NCBI RefSeq assembly: GCF_004801255.1
Contig: NZ_CP036295.1
Coordinates: 1,252,001 to 1,316,000 of the forward strand
Length of the DNA stretch: 64,000 nucleotides
Reading direction: 5' to 3'
Source of the DNA: Desulfovibrio desulfuricans
Lineage (GTDB): Bacteria; Desulfobacterota; Desulfovibrionia; Desulfovibrionales; Desulfovibrionaceae
The notes below the pieces were generated by a model. It saw only the letters and a list, made by a program, of their open reading frames with translations. It was not told where the DNA came from and did not search any database. Both the position numbers and the translations under genes were made by a program. Below, piece after piece: positions 53,217-62,065 of the stretch. Positions within the stretch are counted from its first letter, which is position 1. Every line of letters starts with the position of its first letter.

Positions 53217-53747
53217 GTGCTTTCTACAGATATATGCAGCAGTGTAGCCATTGACTTTGAAACTTCAGGCTACTCGGCCCACAGCGCTTGCGCCGTGGGC
53301 CTTGCTCGTATTGAGCAGGGCAGGGTGACCGATGTTTTTTACAGCCTTATCAGGCCGCCGTCGTCGCGGATAATGTTTACAGAGATACACGGCCTGACCT
53401 GGCCCATGCTTAAGGACGCGCCAACCTTTGCCGAAGTGTGGCCCCAGATGCAAACCTTTTTTGAAGGGGCGACGCATCTGCTTGCGCACAATGCCTCGTT
53501 TGACAGGCGCGTGCTGGCCGCCAGCTGTCAGGCTGCGGGCCAGCGCGAACCGCGCACGCCTTTTTTGTGCACGCTTAAAGGATCCCGGCGCAGTCTGCCG
53601 CTTGCCTCCAAAAAACTCAGCAGCGTGTGCTCCTATTTTGGCATCGCGCTGAATCATCATCACGCTGGCTCCGATGCCGAGGCCTGCGCACGCATCTATC
53701 TGCAGCTGCGTTCGCTGGGCGTTACCGACGCCCAGATGCGGCTGTAG
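53217..53747 (+). CDS. DEDD-family 3'-5' exonuclease (PolIII epsilon-like)
   Basis: 176 aa from GTG 53217. Exo I AIDFETSGY (D, E), Exo II AHNASFDRRV (D) and Exo III HHHAGSDAEACA (H, D) are all present. A stand-alone epsilon-like exonuclease; role in repair or RNA/DNA end trimming. Confidence 0.88.
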   Translation: MLSTDICSSVAIDFETSGYSAHSACAVGLARIEQGRVTDVFYSLIRPPSSRIMFTEIHGLTWPMLKDAPTFAEVWPQMQTFFEGATHLLAHNASFDRRVLAASCQAAGQREPRTPFLCTLKGSRRSLPLASKKLSSVCSYFGIALNHHHAGSDAEACARIYLQLRSLGVTDAQMRL

Positions 53748-53779
53748 CTCCAGCTGTCCCAATTCATAGCGCCGATTTG

Positions 53780-53808
53780 CCCGCCCGTTTTTTCGGGCGG
53801 GTTTTTTT
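53780..53808 (+). terminator. Rho-independent terminator
   Basis: CCCGCCCG / CGGGCGGG (53780-53801) around TTTTTT, then seven T. Ends the exonuclease transcript. Confidence 0.92.
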
Positions 53809-53926
53809 GTTGCCGGCCCCTGAGCTTCTCCCTGTCTTGCTCCATCCTTGCGCCTTGCTGTCAAAATACTGTCCATCAGTGGCGTATGCTGCGTTAACTT
53901 ACTGTAATTAAATGAATTATTAGTAA

Positions 53927-53942
53927 TGGAACGCTTGTTGCT
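53927..53942 (+). promoter_or_regulatory. Sigma-54 promoter of flgB operon
   Basis: TGGAACGCTTGTTGCT: GG (53928-53929), 10 bp, GC (53940-53941); one mismatch in the -24 box. 45 bp before flgB. Confidence 0.82.
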
Positions 53943-53987
53943 ATAAACTTGGCAAGCAGATTTCCGTGAATCACGGGGGTACGAATA

Positions 53988-54401
53988 ATGAAATCAATGT
54001 TCAATATGGAAATTGGCCTTGTGGGCAAGGTCATGGATATGCAGCTGCAGCGGCAGAACATCATTTCGGGCAACATCGCCAACGTCGAGACGCCCAACTA
54101 CAAGCCGCGCGAGCTGACCTTTGAAAAAGAGCTGCAGTCGGCTCTGGGCCTTGACGCCAGAGGCGAGATGACCCGCACCGAGGCGGGCCACATGCCCACG
54201 GCCTTCAGCCCGGATTCCTTTGGTCCGCAGTGGGATATGGCGGTCAAACCCCGCGTTGTCCACGGCGAAGACCGCGTGAATATTGATAAGGAAATGGCGC
54301 GACACGCCAAAAACCAGTTGCAGTATACGGCGCTTACCCAGGTGATGACCAAGTCTTTTGAAGGCTTGAACACCATCATTCAGGACGGCAAGCAGGCCTG
54401 A
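53988..54401 (+). CDS. flgB: Flagellar basal-body rod protein FlgB
   Basis: 137 aa. N-terminal rod motif (QRQNIISGNIANVETPNYKPRELTFE) and C-terminal helix (QLQYTALTQVMTKSFEGLNTII). Proximal rod subunit, exported through the flagellar type III system. First gene after the sigma-54 promoter. Confidence 0.95.
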   Translation: MKSMFNMEIGLVGKVMDMQLQRQNIISGNIANVETPNYKPRELTFEKELQSALGLDARGEMTRTEAGHMPTAFSPDSFGPQWDMAVKPRVVHGEDRVNIDKEMARHAKNQLQYTALTQVMTKSFEGLNTIIQDGKQA

Positions 54402-54470
54402 TTTTTTGCCCGCCGCCGCGTCCCATGCGCGGCATAGCCGGAGAGGCAGCGGGCAGCGTAGGAGGAAGCC

Positions 54471-54908
54471 ATGGACTTCATGACGGCATTTGACATCAGC
54501 GCGTCGGGCCTTGCAGCCGACCGCACCCGCATCAACACCATTTCGATGAACCTGGCCAACGCCAAGACCACGCGTACGCCCCAGGGCGGGCCGTACCGCC
54601 GCCGCAGCGTGGTGCAACAGACGGCGGATGTGGATGATCCTTTTTCCATCCACATGCGTTCGGCTCTCGACAGGGCGGTGCAGGGCGTGCGCGTATCGGC
54701 CGTAACCATGGACAACCGCCCCTTCAAGCGGGTGTACGAACCCGGCAACCCCGACGCCAATGCCGAAGGGTATGTGATGTATCCCGATATCAACGTGGTA
54801 GAGGAAATGGCCAACCTCATGACCGCCCAGCGCAACTATGAGGCCAACGTCACAACTGTGGACGCCGTCAAGGGCATGTTTGTCAAGGCTCTGGATATCG
54901 GCAGATAG
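54471..54908 (+). CDS. flgC: Flagellar basal-body rod protein FlgC
   Basis: 145 aa. Motifs DISASGLAADRTRINTISMNLANAKTTRT at the N-terminus (residues 6-34) and the rod C-terminus (VVEEMANLMTAQRNYEANV..MFVKALDIGR). GGAGGAAG site. Proximal rod. Confidence 0.95.
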   Translation: MDFMTAFDISASGLAADRTRINTISMNLANAKTTRTPQGGPYRRRSVVQQTADVDDPFSIHMRSALDRAVQGVRVSAVTMDNRPFKRVYEPGNPDANAEGYVMYPDINVVEEMANLMTAQRNYEANVTTVDAVKGMFVKALDIGR

Positions 54909-54964
54909 GTTTTGGCTACGGTTGCGGCATAGAAAACGAATTTTTGCGAAGCGCGGAGGTTGTC

Positions 54965-55411
54965 ATGAGTATCCAGGCAGTTGGCATGAAGGCGTACAGC
55001 GAGGCCATACAGAATTTCAGCAAGGTTCAGGGCAGCCTGCAGCAGGGCGCTTCTGTCGGGGGGCAGTCCCAGTTTGCCAAAACGCTTGATCAAAGCCTGC
55101 TGCGCGACAGCGTGGACCGTGGCGAAAACTTTGGCGCCCAGGCCGATTTTATCAAGTATCCTACGCAGGCGCACACCCAGGTAACGCCGCAAAACAGCTT
55201 TTCGGGCACGATCAAAAATTCGCTCAACAAGGTCAACGAACTCGATAATGCCAAAAACCTCGCCATCGACGATTTTGCCTCGGGCCGCACGCAAAACGTG
55301 CACGAGCTCATGATCACCATGCAAAAATCCAGCATGGCCATGAAGCTTACCTCGGCTGTGCGCGGCAAGGTGCTTGAAGCATATAAAGAAATTTCCAGAA
55401 TGCAGTTCTGA
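54965..55411 (+). CDS. fliE: Flagellar hook-basal body protein FliE
   Basis: 148 aa; ATG 54965 with GGAGG. The C-terminal FliE pattern (VHELMITMQKSSMAMKLTSAVRGKVLEAYKEI) is clear. It is longer than usual (~105 aa) by an N-terminal stretch. Adaptor between MS ring and rod. Confidence 0.93.
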   Translation: MSIQAVGMKAYSEAIQNFSKVQGSLQQGASVGGQSQFAKTLDQSLLRDSVDRGENFGAQADFIKYPTQAHTQVTPQNSFSGTIKNSLNKVNELDNAKNLAIDDFASGRTQNVHELMITMQKSSMAMKLTSAVRGKVLEAYKEISRMQF

Positions 55412-55440
55412 TTTTTTTCCTTTCCGCACGCACTCCTGAA

Positions 55441-55487
55441 CGTCAGGTCCCTCCCACGGCTCAGCCTCGGGAGGGATTTGACGTTTT
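55441..55487 (+). terminator. Terminator after fliE
   Basis: TCCCTCCC / GGGAGGGA with outer CGTCA / TGACG arms (55441-55483), then TTTT. It separates flgBC-fliE from the fliF operon. Confidence 0.7.
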
Positions 55488-55555
55488 AGGCGTCACAAAT
55501 TTGAACATGCTGCCATGGTTATAAAAAGATTATTTTATTATAGGTAGTTATCAAG

Positions 55556-55571
55556 TGGCATGGCAATTGCT
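55556..55571 (+). promoter_or_regulatory. Sigma-54 promoter of fliF operon
   Basis: TGGCATGGCAATTGCT: GG (55557-55558), 10 bp, GC (55569-55570); one mismatch to consensus. 66 bp before fliF. Confidence 0.85.
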
Positions 55572-55636
55572 TTGGCATGGCATATGTCCGGCCAAAGCGC
55601 CGGAATTACGCCAGTCTTCGCACCAGGAGCTAACTT

Positions 55637-57280
55637 ATGCCGGCTTTTCTTATGCAGTTTGTCAATTCCATCAAGGCGATCTGGGCCAAAATGAGCGTGA
55701 TGCAGCGCGTGGCCGTCCTGGGTGGGTTGGTGCTTGTAGGCTCTGCAGCCATCGGCCTTTCCATCTGGGCTTCACGCCCCGATTTAAAGGTGCTGTACTC
55801 CAACCTCAGCGCCGAAGACGCCAGCGTCGTCATCAAGTCTCTCCAGGCCGACAAGGTCATGTACCAGCTCACAGACAATGGCAAAACCATCCTTGTTCCC
55901 AAGGAGATGGTCTACGACGAACGCATCAAGATCGCGGGCGAAGGCGGTCTGGTGGGGCAGGGCATTGGTTTTGAAATTTTTGACAAGGTCAAGGTCGGCC
56001 AGACCGACTTTGTGCAAAAGATAAATTACACCCGCGCGCTGCAGGGGGAACTTTCGCGTACCATCAGCGAGTTTCCGGGGGTGGAAAGCGCCCGCGTGCA
56101 CCTTGTTATTCCGCACCGCAGCCTTTTTGTCGAAGAGCGCCAGTCGCCCTCGGCTTCGGTGGTGCTCAAGCTCAAGCACCCCAACGTCAAGCCCGACCAA
56201 AAGGAAATCAACGCCATCCTCAACATGATGCTTATGGCGGTTGAAGGGCTCGATAAAACGCACATTTCCATCTCTGACAACGGCGGCAAGGTGCTGTACC
56301 AGCCGGAGTCGGACAGTCTTGCCGGAGCCAGCTCCACCCAGATGGAGCACCGCCAGCAGGTGCAGCGCAACCTTGAGCGCCGTATCGAAGAAATGCTGCA
56401 GCCCATGTTTGGCCCTGGCCGCGTCATCGCCAAGGTCAACGTGGACATGGACTTTAGCCAGCGCACCATCCGACGCGAACTTTTTGACCCCGAAAAAACA
56501 GCGGTGCGCAGCGAGCAGCGCAGTGAAGAAACCCAGCAGGGCCGCTCAAATCTTGAGGGCGGCTCGCCCGACGCCAACTTTCGCGGCGACGGCGTTACCG
56601 GGTCGGCATCCACGCAGAACGGCAGCCGCGAAACCCGCACCACCAACTACGAGATCAATAAAGAAGAGCAGCAGATCGTAACCAATGTTGGCGATTTGAA
56701 GCGCATGACGGTTGCAGTCCTCATCGATGGGACGTATGAAAAGACCAACGGTGCGTGGACGTTTATGCCGCGCAAGGCAGACGACCTTGAGCGCGTGCGC
56801 CAGCTCGTCACCAATGCCGTGGGTCTGGACAAAGCCCGTGGCGATGCTCTTGAAGTGAGCTCTGCTCCTTTTACGGATTCCGAGCCGCCCAAGGACCCCA
56901 ACTTTGCCGAAATGCTGGCCGATTACGCAGAACGCCTGGGCAAGCCCCTGCTCAACGCGCTGCTGGCCTTTCTGTTTCTCATGCTTGTGGTGCGGCCCGT
57001 GGTTTTGGCCCTTATCCGTCCCAAGGTTGAAGCCGGTGAAATGATCGAGGGCCTTGAGGGCCTGCCCGCCGCCGAAGAGCAGCTGGCGCTCTACGAGGCG
57101 CTTGAAGAGGCCGCCAAAACGGATGATGCGGCAGAAGTCGATGAAAGTGACGACGATATGGTTTTCAAGGATGTTGAAGCCCTGAAGGCGCATATTTTCA
57201 CCCTGTCCGACAATCATATGGAACAGGTGGTGATGCTGGTGCGCGGCTGGATGAAAAATGATGAAACAGCTACAGCCTAA
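55637..57280 (+). CDS. fliF: Flagellar MS-ring protein FliF
   Basis: 547 aa with AGGAG. First membrane helix ~20-42, YscJ/FliF domains (LSAEDASVVIKSLQADKV, RTISEFPGVESARVHLVIP), periplasmic loop, second helix ~438-458 and a cytoplasmic tail ending in the FliG-binding motif (LKAHIFTLSDNHMEQVVMLVRGW). Forms the MS ring in the inner membrane. The tail is echoed by the overlapping small ORF at 57258. Confidence 0.95.
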   Translation: MPAFLMQFVNSIKAIWAKMSVMQRVAVLGGLVLVGSAAIGLSIWASRPDLKVLYSNLSAEDASVVIKSLQADKVMYQLTDNGKTILVPKEMVYDERIKIAGEGGLVGQGIGFEIFDKVKVGQTDFVQKINYTRALQGELSRTISEFPGVESARVHLVIPHRSLFVEERQSPSASVVLKLKHPNVKPDQKEINAILNMMLMAVEGLDKTHISISDNGGKVLYQPESDSLAGASSTQMEHRQQVQRNLERRIEEMLQPMFGPGRVIAKVNVDMDFSQRTIRRELFDPEKTAVRSEQRSEETQQGRSNLEGGSPDANFRGDGVTGSASTQNGSRETRTTNYEINKEEQQIVTNVGDLKRMTVAVLIDGTYEKTNGAWTFMPRKADDLERVRQLVTNAVGLDKARGDALEVSSAPFTDSEPPKDPNFAEMLADYAERLGKPLLNALLAFLFLMLVVRPVVLALIRPKVEAGEMIEGLEGLPAAEEQLALYEALEEAAKTDDAAEVDESDDDMVFKDVEALKAHIFTLSDNHMEQVVMLVRGWMKNDETATA

Positions 57281-57464
57281 AAAAGCGGGCAGCCCGCCGG
57301 CGGAAAGCAGCTCGTCGCTCTCGCAGCTCAAGGCGATCCGCCTGGCGCAAAAAGAAAGCAACCAGCGTGTTGAAGAACTGAAAATGCGGCTCTTTCATAT
57401 TACCGAGCAGCATATGGACCAGGCCGTGCGGCTTATCAAGCGCTGGCTTGCAGACAAGGAATAG
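57258..57464 (+). CDS. Small protein repeating the FliG-binding tail of FliF
   Basis: 68 aa, ATG 57258 inside the 3' end of fliF (23-bp overlap). Residues ~40-68 (EELKMRLFHITEQHMDQAVR.. ending IKRWLADKE) align with the FliF C-terminus with 11 identities in 30 and conserved changes elsewhere, including F, HM, Q, L and W. The N-terminus is a Lys/Pro/Ser-rich linker. No membrane helix. It may be a soluble FliG ligand or stabiliser; alternatively a duplicated tail. It is placed between fliF and fliG in the same transcript. Confidence 0.65.
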   Translation: MMKQLQPKKAGSPPAESSSSLSQLKAIRLAQKESNQRVEELKMRLFHITEQHMDQAVRLIKRWLADKE

Positions 57465-57508
57465 CAACCCCGATGGGCCTCGTGCGGCCACGGTGAAGGA
57501 GTAGGGAG

Positions 57509-58504
57509 ATGGAGTTGACCGGCAAACAGCGTACTGCCGTGCTGCTGCTCGCCATGGGCGACAAATTTACGGCTGACGTGTTCAAGCGCATGGACCGGCA
57601 GGAAATAGCCGACATCTCCAGAGCCATTGTGGAGTTGGAGCCAGTACCCCGCGAGGTTGTGGAGGAAGTGCTGCGCGAGTTCCACGAGTCGCTGGTTGAA
57701 GGTGTGGATATGATCACTGGCGGCAGCGATACGCTCAAACGCCTGCTGGTCAAGAATCTTGACCCCGAAACCGCCAAGTACGTCATGGACTCACTGAGTC
57801 TTGAGACAGGCCCGGCGCCCTTCCGCGAGCTGGAATCGGTCAGCCCCAAGCTGCTTTCGCAGATTTTGCGCAACGAGCATCCGCAAACCCTGGCCCTGAT
57901 CATCGGTCATCTGCATCCCGATCAGGCCGCCAATTTGTTGACAAACCTTCCCGCTGGCGTGCGCGCCGAGGTGCTCATGCGCCTTGCGCGGCTTGAGGCC
58001 GTGCCGGAAGAAATGCTTATGGAAGTGGACAAGGTGCTCACTAGCCAGCTTATCGCCATGGGCGGCAAGGAAGGCAAAAAAGTGGGCGGCGTGCAGTCTG
58101 TGGCCGAAATCCTCAACGCTGTGGACCGCGCCACCGAAGAAGAAGTGCTTTCCGAAATCGAAGAAGACTCCGCCCAGATGGCCGAAGATATCCGCAACCT
58201 CATGTTTGTGTTCGAGGATTGCAAAAATATCGACGATCGCGGCGTGCGCGAAATGCTCAAGGAAATTTCCAACGAAGACCTTACCCTGGCCCTGCGCGGC
58301 GCCAGCGAAGATCTGAGGGAAAAATTCTTCAAAAACATGTCGGAACGCGCGGGCAACATGATTCGCGAAGAACTGGAGTTCATGGGCCCGGCCAAGCTCT
58401 CCGACGTGGAGGCGGCCCAGCAGAACGTCGTCAAGATCGTGAGGCGGCTTGAGGGCGAAAACAAGCTGGTCATCAGCCGTGGCAGCGGCGACGTTTTTGT
58501 TTAG
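57509..58504 (+). CDS. fliG: Flagellar motor switch protein FliG
   Basis: 331 aa with GGAG. Armadillo-type domains; the EHPQTLALIIGHLHPDQAA repeat in the middle and the C-terminal torque helix region (GASEDLREKFFKNMSERAGNMIREELEFMGP). Rotor component binding FliF and FliM. Confidence 0.96.
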   Translation: MELTGKQRTAVLLLAMGDKFTADVFKRMDRQEIADISRAIVELEPVPREVVEEVLREFHESLVEGVDMITGGSDTLKRLLVKNLDPETAKYVMDSLSLETGPAPFRELESVSPKLLSQILRNEHPQTLALIIGHLHPDQAANLLTNLPAGVRAEVLMRLARLEAVPEEMLMEVDKVLTSQLIAMGGKEGKKVGGVQSVAEILNAVDRATEEEVLSEIEEDSAQMAEDIRNLMFVFEDCKNIDDRGVREMLKEISNEDLTLALRGASEDLREKFFKNMSERAGNMIREELEFMGPAKLSDVEAAQQNVVKIVRRLEGENKLVISRGSGDVFV

Positions 58505-58541
58505 CGGCTCGCCGCAAAATCTGTAACCATCGGAACCGGCC

Positions 58542-60143
58542 ATGGCGTCAGACCAGTTGCGCAAAAAATGGGGCACCATCTTTATGGGCGAGCGCGAGAC
58601 ATCCCCTCAGCAGCTCGATGCCATGCAAGAGCCGTTGCTCCGTGAGCGCGCCCAGCACCAGCAGCAGGAAGATTATCTTGCGCGGGTGCGTGCCAGGGCC
58701 GAGGAACGCGCACGCGAAATTCTTGGCGCTGCCTATGCTGAACGCCAAAAGGTGCTGGAAGAAGCCGGGGGCGAAGCTCAGGCCAAAATACAGCAGCTTA
58801 CGCAAGAGGCCCGGGCGCTTAAGGCGCAGGCGCAGGGCGAAATGGCCGCAGCCCATGACGAGCACGAAAAAGCCCGCGAGCTGCGCGATGAAGCCGAGTT
58901 TATTCGCAACAACGCGCACAACAACGGTTTTCAGGCCGGGATGGAACAGGCCGGAGCCGAGCTTAAGGAATTCAGGGCCGACGTGGGGCAGATGCTGGGC
59001 AATACCCTGCTGGCGCTGGAGGCCCAACGGCATGCGCTGGTTGAAGACTGGCGCGACGAGCTGGCCGAGCTGGCCCGCGTGGCCGTCGAGGCCGGTACCG
59101 GCTGGGTTTTGCAGACCGAGCACCAGAATGTGCTGCAACATCTGGTGTTCAGCTCGCTGCAGCTGCTCGAAAACCGCTCTACCGTGACCCTGCGCGTGCA
59201 CCCCGACGACGAGGAGACCGTGAGCGACCTTTTCAGGGCTGCCCGCGAGCGCGTGCCCGAGCTGAACCAGTGGATCGTCAACGGCGACGCCTCCATCGAG
59301 CTCGGCGGCCTTGTGGCGGAGAGCGCCAGCGGTTCGGTGGAAAATCTGCGCGCTCACTACCGCGAGATGGTCAACGGCATTCTTGAGCACCTCACCTTGC
59401 CGCAGGGAGCGCAAGAGGGGCAGGCGGCGCAGGCTGCCAGCGAGGTGTCGGCGCAGGAGCTGGCGAGGCTGGCCGAGGTTGTGCCTCCCAGGCCCGTACC
59501 AGCAGGGGAAATGCCCGTTTTGGTGGACGACATGCCCGAGGGCGAAGCGGGGCCGGGAGCCGAGCAGGAATCCGGGCCTGAATCCGTGGAGGATTCTGAG
59601 CCGCCGCAGCCAGGCGATCCCGAACAGGGCGCGGTCCTCGCCATGGGGTCCACTGCGAGCAACGACGCCGCACCCGTGCCTGCGGATGCGCCAGCAGACC
59701 CCGCCGTACACAACTTTGACGCGGGCGCGCAGCCCGATGACGGCGCCGCTCCCATGCGCGCGCCTGAAGCGGCATTGCTGTCCGATGCGGCCCCCGTACA
59801 TGACGAGCCCCCCGCATCGGCGCATCCTGCAGTGCCCGCAGCCCCAGAGCCTGTAGACCCGGCAGCTGCCGGTCAGGCCGCCCCCAAGCACGGAGCGGAC
59901 AACGTGCAGCAGCCTGCCAATGAACATTCTGCAGACGTGCAGCCGACATTTGCAGCGGAGCCTCAGGCCCCGCAGCAGGCTGACGCCCATGGGCGTCAGG
60001 TTGCCAATCCCAGTCTGGCCGAGCTTGAGGACGAGCTTTTTCCCCTGCCGGAAGAAGAAAAAATCCACGCAGCCCAGCCGGATTCCAGCGTATTTGTCAG
60101 CGGGGGCTTTTTGCCCGGCTCCGGCAACGGTCAGCCGGAGTAA
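58542..60143 (+). CDS. fliH: Flagellar export regulator FliH with long low-complexity tail
   Basis: 533 aa, about twice the usual length. Residues ~1-280 are FliH-like: long charged helix (RARAEERAREILGAAYAERQ), GFQAGMEQAGAEL and the C-terminal V1-ATPase E-like domain (LRVHPDDEETVSDLF, DASIELGGLVAESASGSV). Residues ~290-510 are rich in Pro, Ala, Glu and Asp without predicted structure, ending in a short LAELEDELFPLPEEEK segment. It holds the FliI ATPase in check and delivers it to the export gate. Confidence 0.88.
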   Translation: MASDQLRKKWGTIFMGERETSPQQLDAMQEPLLRERAQHQQQEDYLARVRARAEERAREILGAAYAERQKVLEEAGGEAQAKIQQLTQEARALKAQAQGEMAAAHDEHEKARELRDEAEFIRNNAHNNGFQAGMEQAGAELKEFRADVGQMLGNTLLALEAQRHALVEDWRDELAELARVAVEAGTGWVLQTEHQNVLQHLVFSSLQLLENRSTVTLRVHPDDEETVSDLFRAARERVPELNQWIVNGDASIELGGLVAESASGSVENLRAHYREMVNGILEHLTLPQGAQEGQAAQAASEVSAQELARLAEVVPPRPVPAGEMPVLVDDMPEGEAGPGAEQESGPESVEDSEPPQPGDPEQGAVLAMGSTASNDAAPVPADAPADPAVHNFDAGAQPDDGAAPMRAPEAALLSDAAPVHDEPPASAHPAVPAAPEPVDPAAAGQAAPKHGADNVQQPANEHSADVQPTFAAEPQAPQQADAHGRQVANPSLAELEDELFPLPEEEKIHAAQPDSSVFVSGGFLPGSGNGQPE

Positions 60144-60149
60144 CCCGTC

Positions 60150-61667
60150 ATGAAGCTCGACCCTGATGCCTGCATAAAACTGCTCAAAACAAGCACGCCG
60201 GTGCGCCTTTACGGCAAGGTCAACAAGGTTGTGGGCCTGGTGGCCGAGGGCAGCGGCCTGCGCGCACCCCTTGGGGCCGTGTGCCACATGCTGCCCGACG
60301 ACGGCGACGAGGGCATCGCAGCCGAGGTGGTGGGCTTTCGCGATGGCAACCTGCTGTTTATGCCCTACGGCGACATGCGGGGCATACGGCCCGGCAGCCG
60401 CATACGCAATACCAGTCTGCCGCCGGTTTTTCCCGTAGGGCCGGAGATGCTGGGCCGGGCGTTTGACGCCTTTGGCTCGCCGCTGGACGCAGGCGCTCCT
60501 GTGAGCGCCGAGCTGTACGTTTCGCCCCTGCCCGTGGGCGAAAGCTCCAAAGAAGACTTTATGCGTCAGCAGGAGGAGCAGCGCCCCTTTGCGCCGCAGT
60601 GGGCCGACGAGGCCCGCAAACTCTGGCATCCCGAGCTTGCGCCCATCTATGCCGATCCGCCGAGCCCCCTGCAGCGCCCCCGCATCACCGATATTCTTGA
60701 TGTGGGCGTGCGCTCGGTCAACAGCCTGCTTACCCTGGGCAAGGGGCAGCGCGTGGGCATCATGGCCGGTTCGGGCGTGGGCAAGTCCACGCTCATGGGC
60801 ATGATGGCCCGCTACACGCGCGCCGACGTCAACGTCATCGCCCTCATCGGCGAACGCGGGCGCGAAGTGGTGGAATTTATGGAGCGCGACCTTGGCCCCG
60901 AGGGCATGGCCCGCTCTGTGCTTGTCATCGCCACTTCAGACCAGTCGCCCCTTGTGCGCATGCGCGCGGCCTACGCGGCCACGGCGGTTGCGGAATACTT
61001 CCGCGACAAGGGCATGGACGTGCTGCTGATGATGGACTCCGTAACCCGTTTTGCCATGGCCGCCCGCGAGGTGGGTCTGGCAGTGGGCGAGCCGCCCACC
61101 ACCAAGGGCTACACGCCTTCGGTTTTTGCCCAGCTGCCCAAACTGCTGGAACGCGCCGGGCGCTCCGCCAAGGGAACCATCACGGGCATTTATACGGTGC
61201 TTGTTGACGGCGACGACTTTAACGAGCCCATCGCCGACGCCGTGCGCTCCATCCTTGACGGGCACATTGTACTTACCCGCGATCTGGCCGATCAAGGGCA
61301 TTTCCCCGCCATTGACGTGCTGCGTTCCATCAGCCGTTTGCGCTCCGACATCTGCGACCGGCAGGACGTGCTGGCCGGGCGCGTCGTCACCCGCTGCATG
61401 AGCACTTTCAGGCGGGTGGAAGACATGGTCAACATCGGCGCCTATGCCAGGGGCACCAATGCCGAGATTGACGCGGCCATCGCCAAAATGCCGCTTATCA
61501 ACGCCTTTTTGCGACAGGATGTGGGCGAGCCGCAGTATGTGGAAGACTGCATGGCCCAGATGCGCGCGCTGGCCGACATGGACGACGGCCAGCAGGGCGA
61601 CCCCAACGGCAACCCGCAGGGCGGCATGCCCGTGCCGCAGCAACCCAACGGCGTCGCGCCTCTGTAG
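60150..61667 (+). CDS. fliI: Flagellum-specific ATPase FliI
   Basis: 505 aa, longer than the usual ~440 by an insert near 130-165 (FMRQQEEQRPFAPQWADEA) and a Gly/Pro/Gln-rich C-terminal tail. Walker A GSGVGKST (207-214), Walker B VLLMMDSVTRFA, the FliI/YscN signature GEPPTTKGYTPSVF. Powers export of flagellar proteins. No fliJ follows within the window. Confidence 0.95.
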   Translation: MKLDPDACIKLLKTSTPVRLYGKVNKVVGLVAEGSGLRAPLGAVCHMLPDDGDEGIAAEVVGFRDGNLLFMPYGDMRGIRPGSRIRNTSLPPVFPVGPEMLGRAFDAFGSPLDAGAPVSAELYVSPLPVGESSKEDFMRQQEEQRPFAPQWADEARKLWHPELAPIYADPPSPLQRPRITDILDVGVRSVNSLLTLGKGQRVGIMAGSGVGKSTLMGMMARYTRADVNVIALIGERGREVVEFMERDLGPEGMARSVLVIATSDQSPLVRMRAAYAATAVAEYFRDKGMDVLLMMDSVTRFAMAAREVGLAVGEPPTTKGYTPSVFAQLPKLLERAGRSAKGTITGIYTVLVDGDDFNEPIADAVRSILDGHIVLTRDLADQGHFPAIDVLRSISRLRSDICDRQDVLAGRVVTRCMSTFRRVEDMVNIGAYARGTNAEIDAAIAKMPLINAFLRQDVGEPQYVEDCMAQMRALADMDDGQQGDPNGNPQGGMPVPQQPNGVAPL

Positions 61668-62065
61668 ACGCTCACGGCATTCTGCCTTTCCCCTCATTAT
61701 TTATTTTAAGTATGGGAATTCTGTCACATGCGGCTTGAAGGCGGCTTAGTGCTGTGCTAGGTTCAATGTGCAACTGTTGGCGCTGACCGGTTTTTTTGCC
61801 CTGGCACGGGCTTGCTGGGCGGGGGCAGGGCAACGCCAAAAGTTTGTCCGCCCCGCGTGGTTTTTTGTAAAAACCCGACGCAATACGCGTGCAAGGCAAA
61901 CTTTCCGCCCGCCACGATGCACGACGTTATGGACGAAGACAGCAACGGTGTTTTGCCGGTAAACAGGCATTTCACAGTGAAAACGCTCTATCTTGTGGAG
62001 CCGCCATGTCCCTGAGCCGCCTGTTGGGCTTTTTAACGCGAGCCGCCCGGCGCGGAGATGAATCC
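61668..62065. other. 398-bp gap between fliI and the PPDK-like gene
   Basis: No credible gene. An ATG at 62007 gives only nine codons. An ATG at 61917 opens 32 codons (ending 62015) without a ribosome site. No clear promoter. Confidence 0.4.

Noticed and set aside
58548-60629. 693-codon open frame opposite fliH/fliI
   Set aside because: Antisense shadow of GC-rich genes; composition not protein-like.
62007-62036. ATG at 62007 as start of the PPDK-like gene
   Set aside because: The frame from this ATG stops after nine codons; the long frame is two bases off and starts best at GTG 62066.
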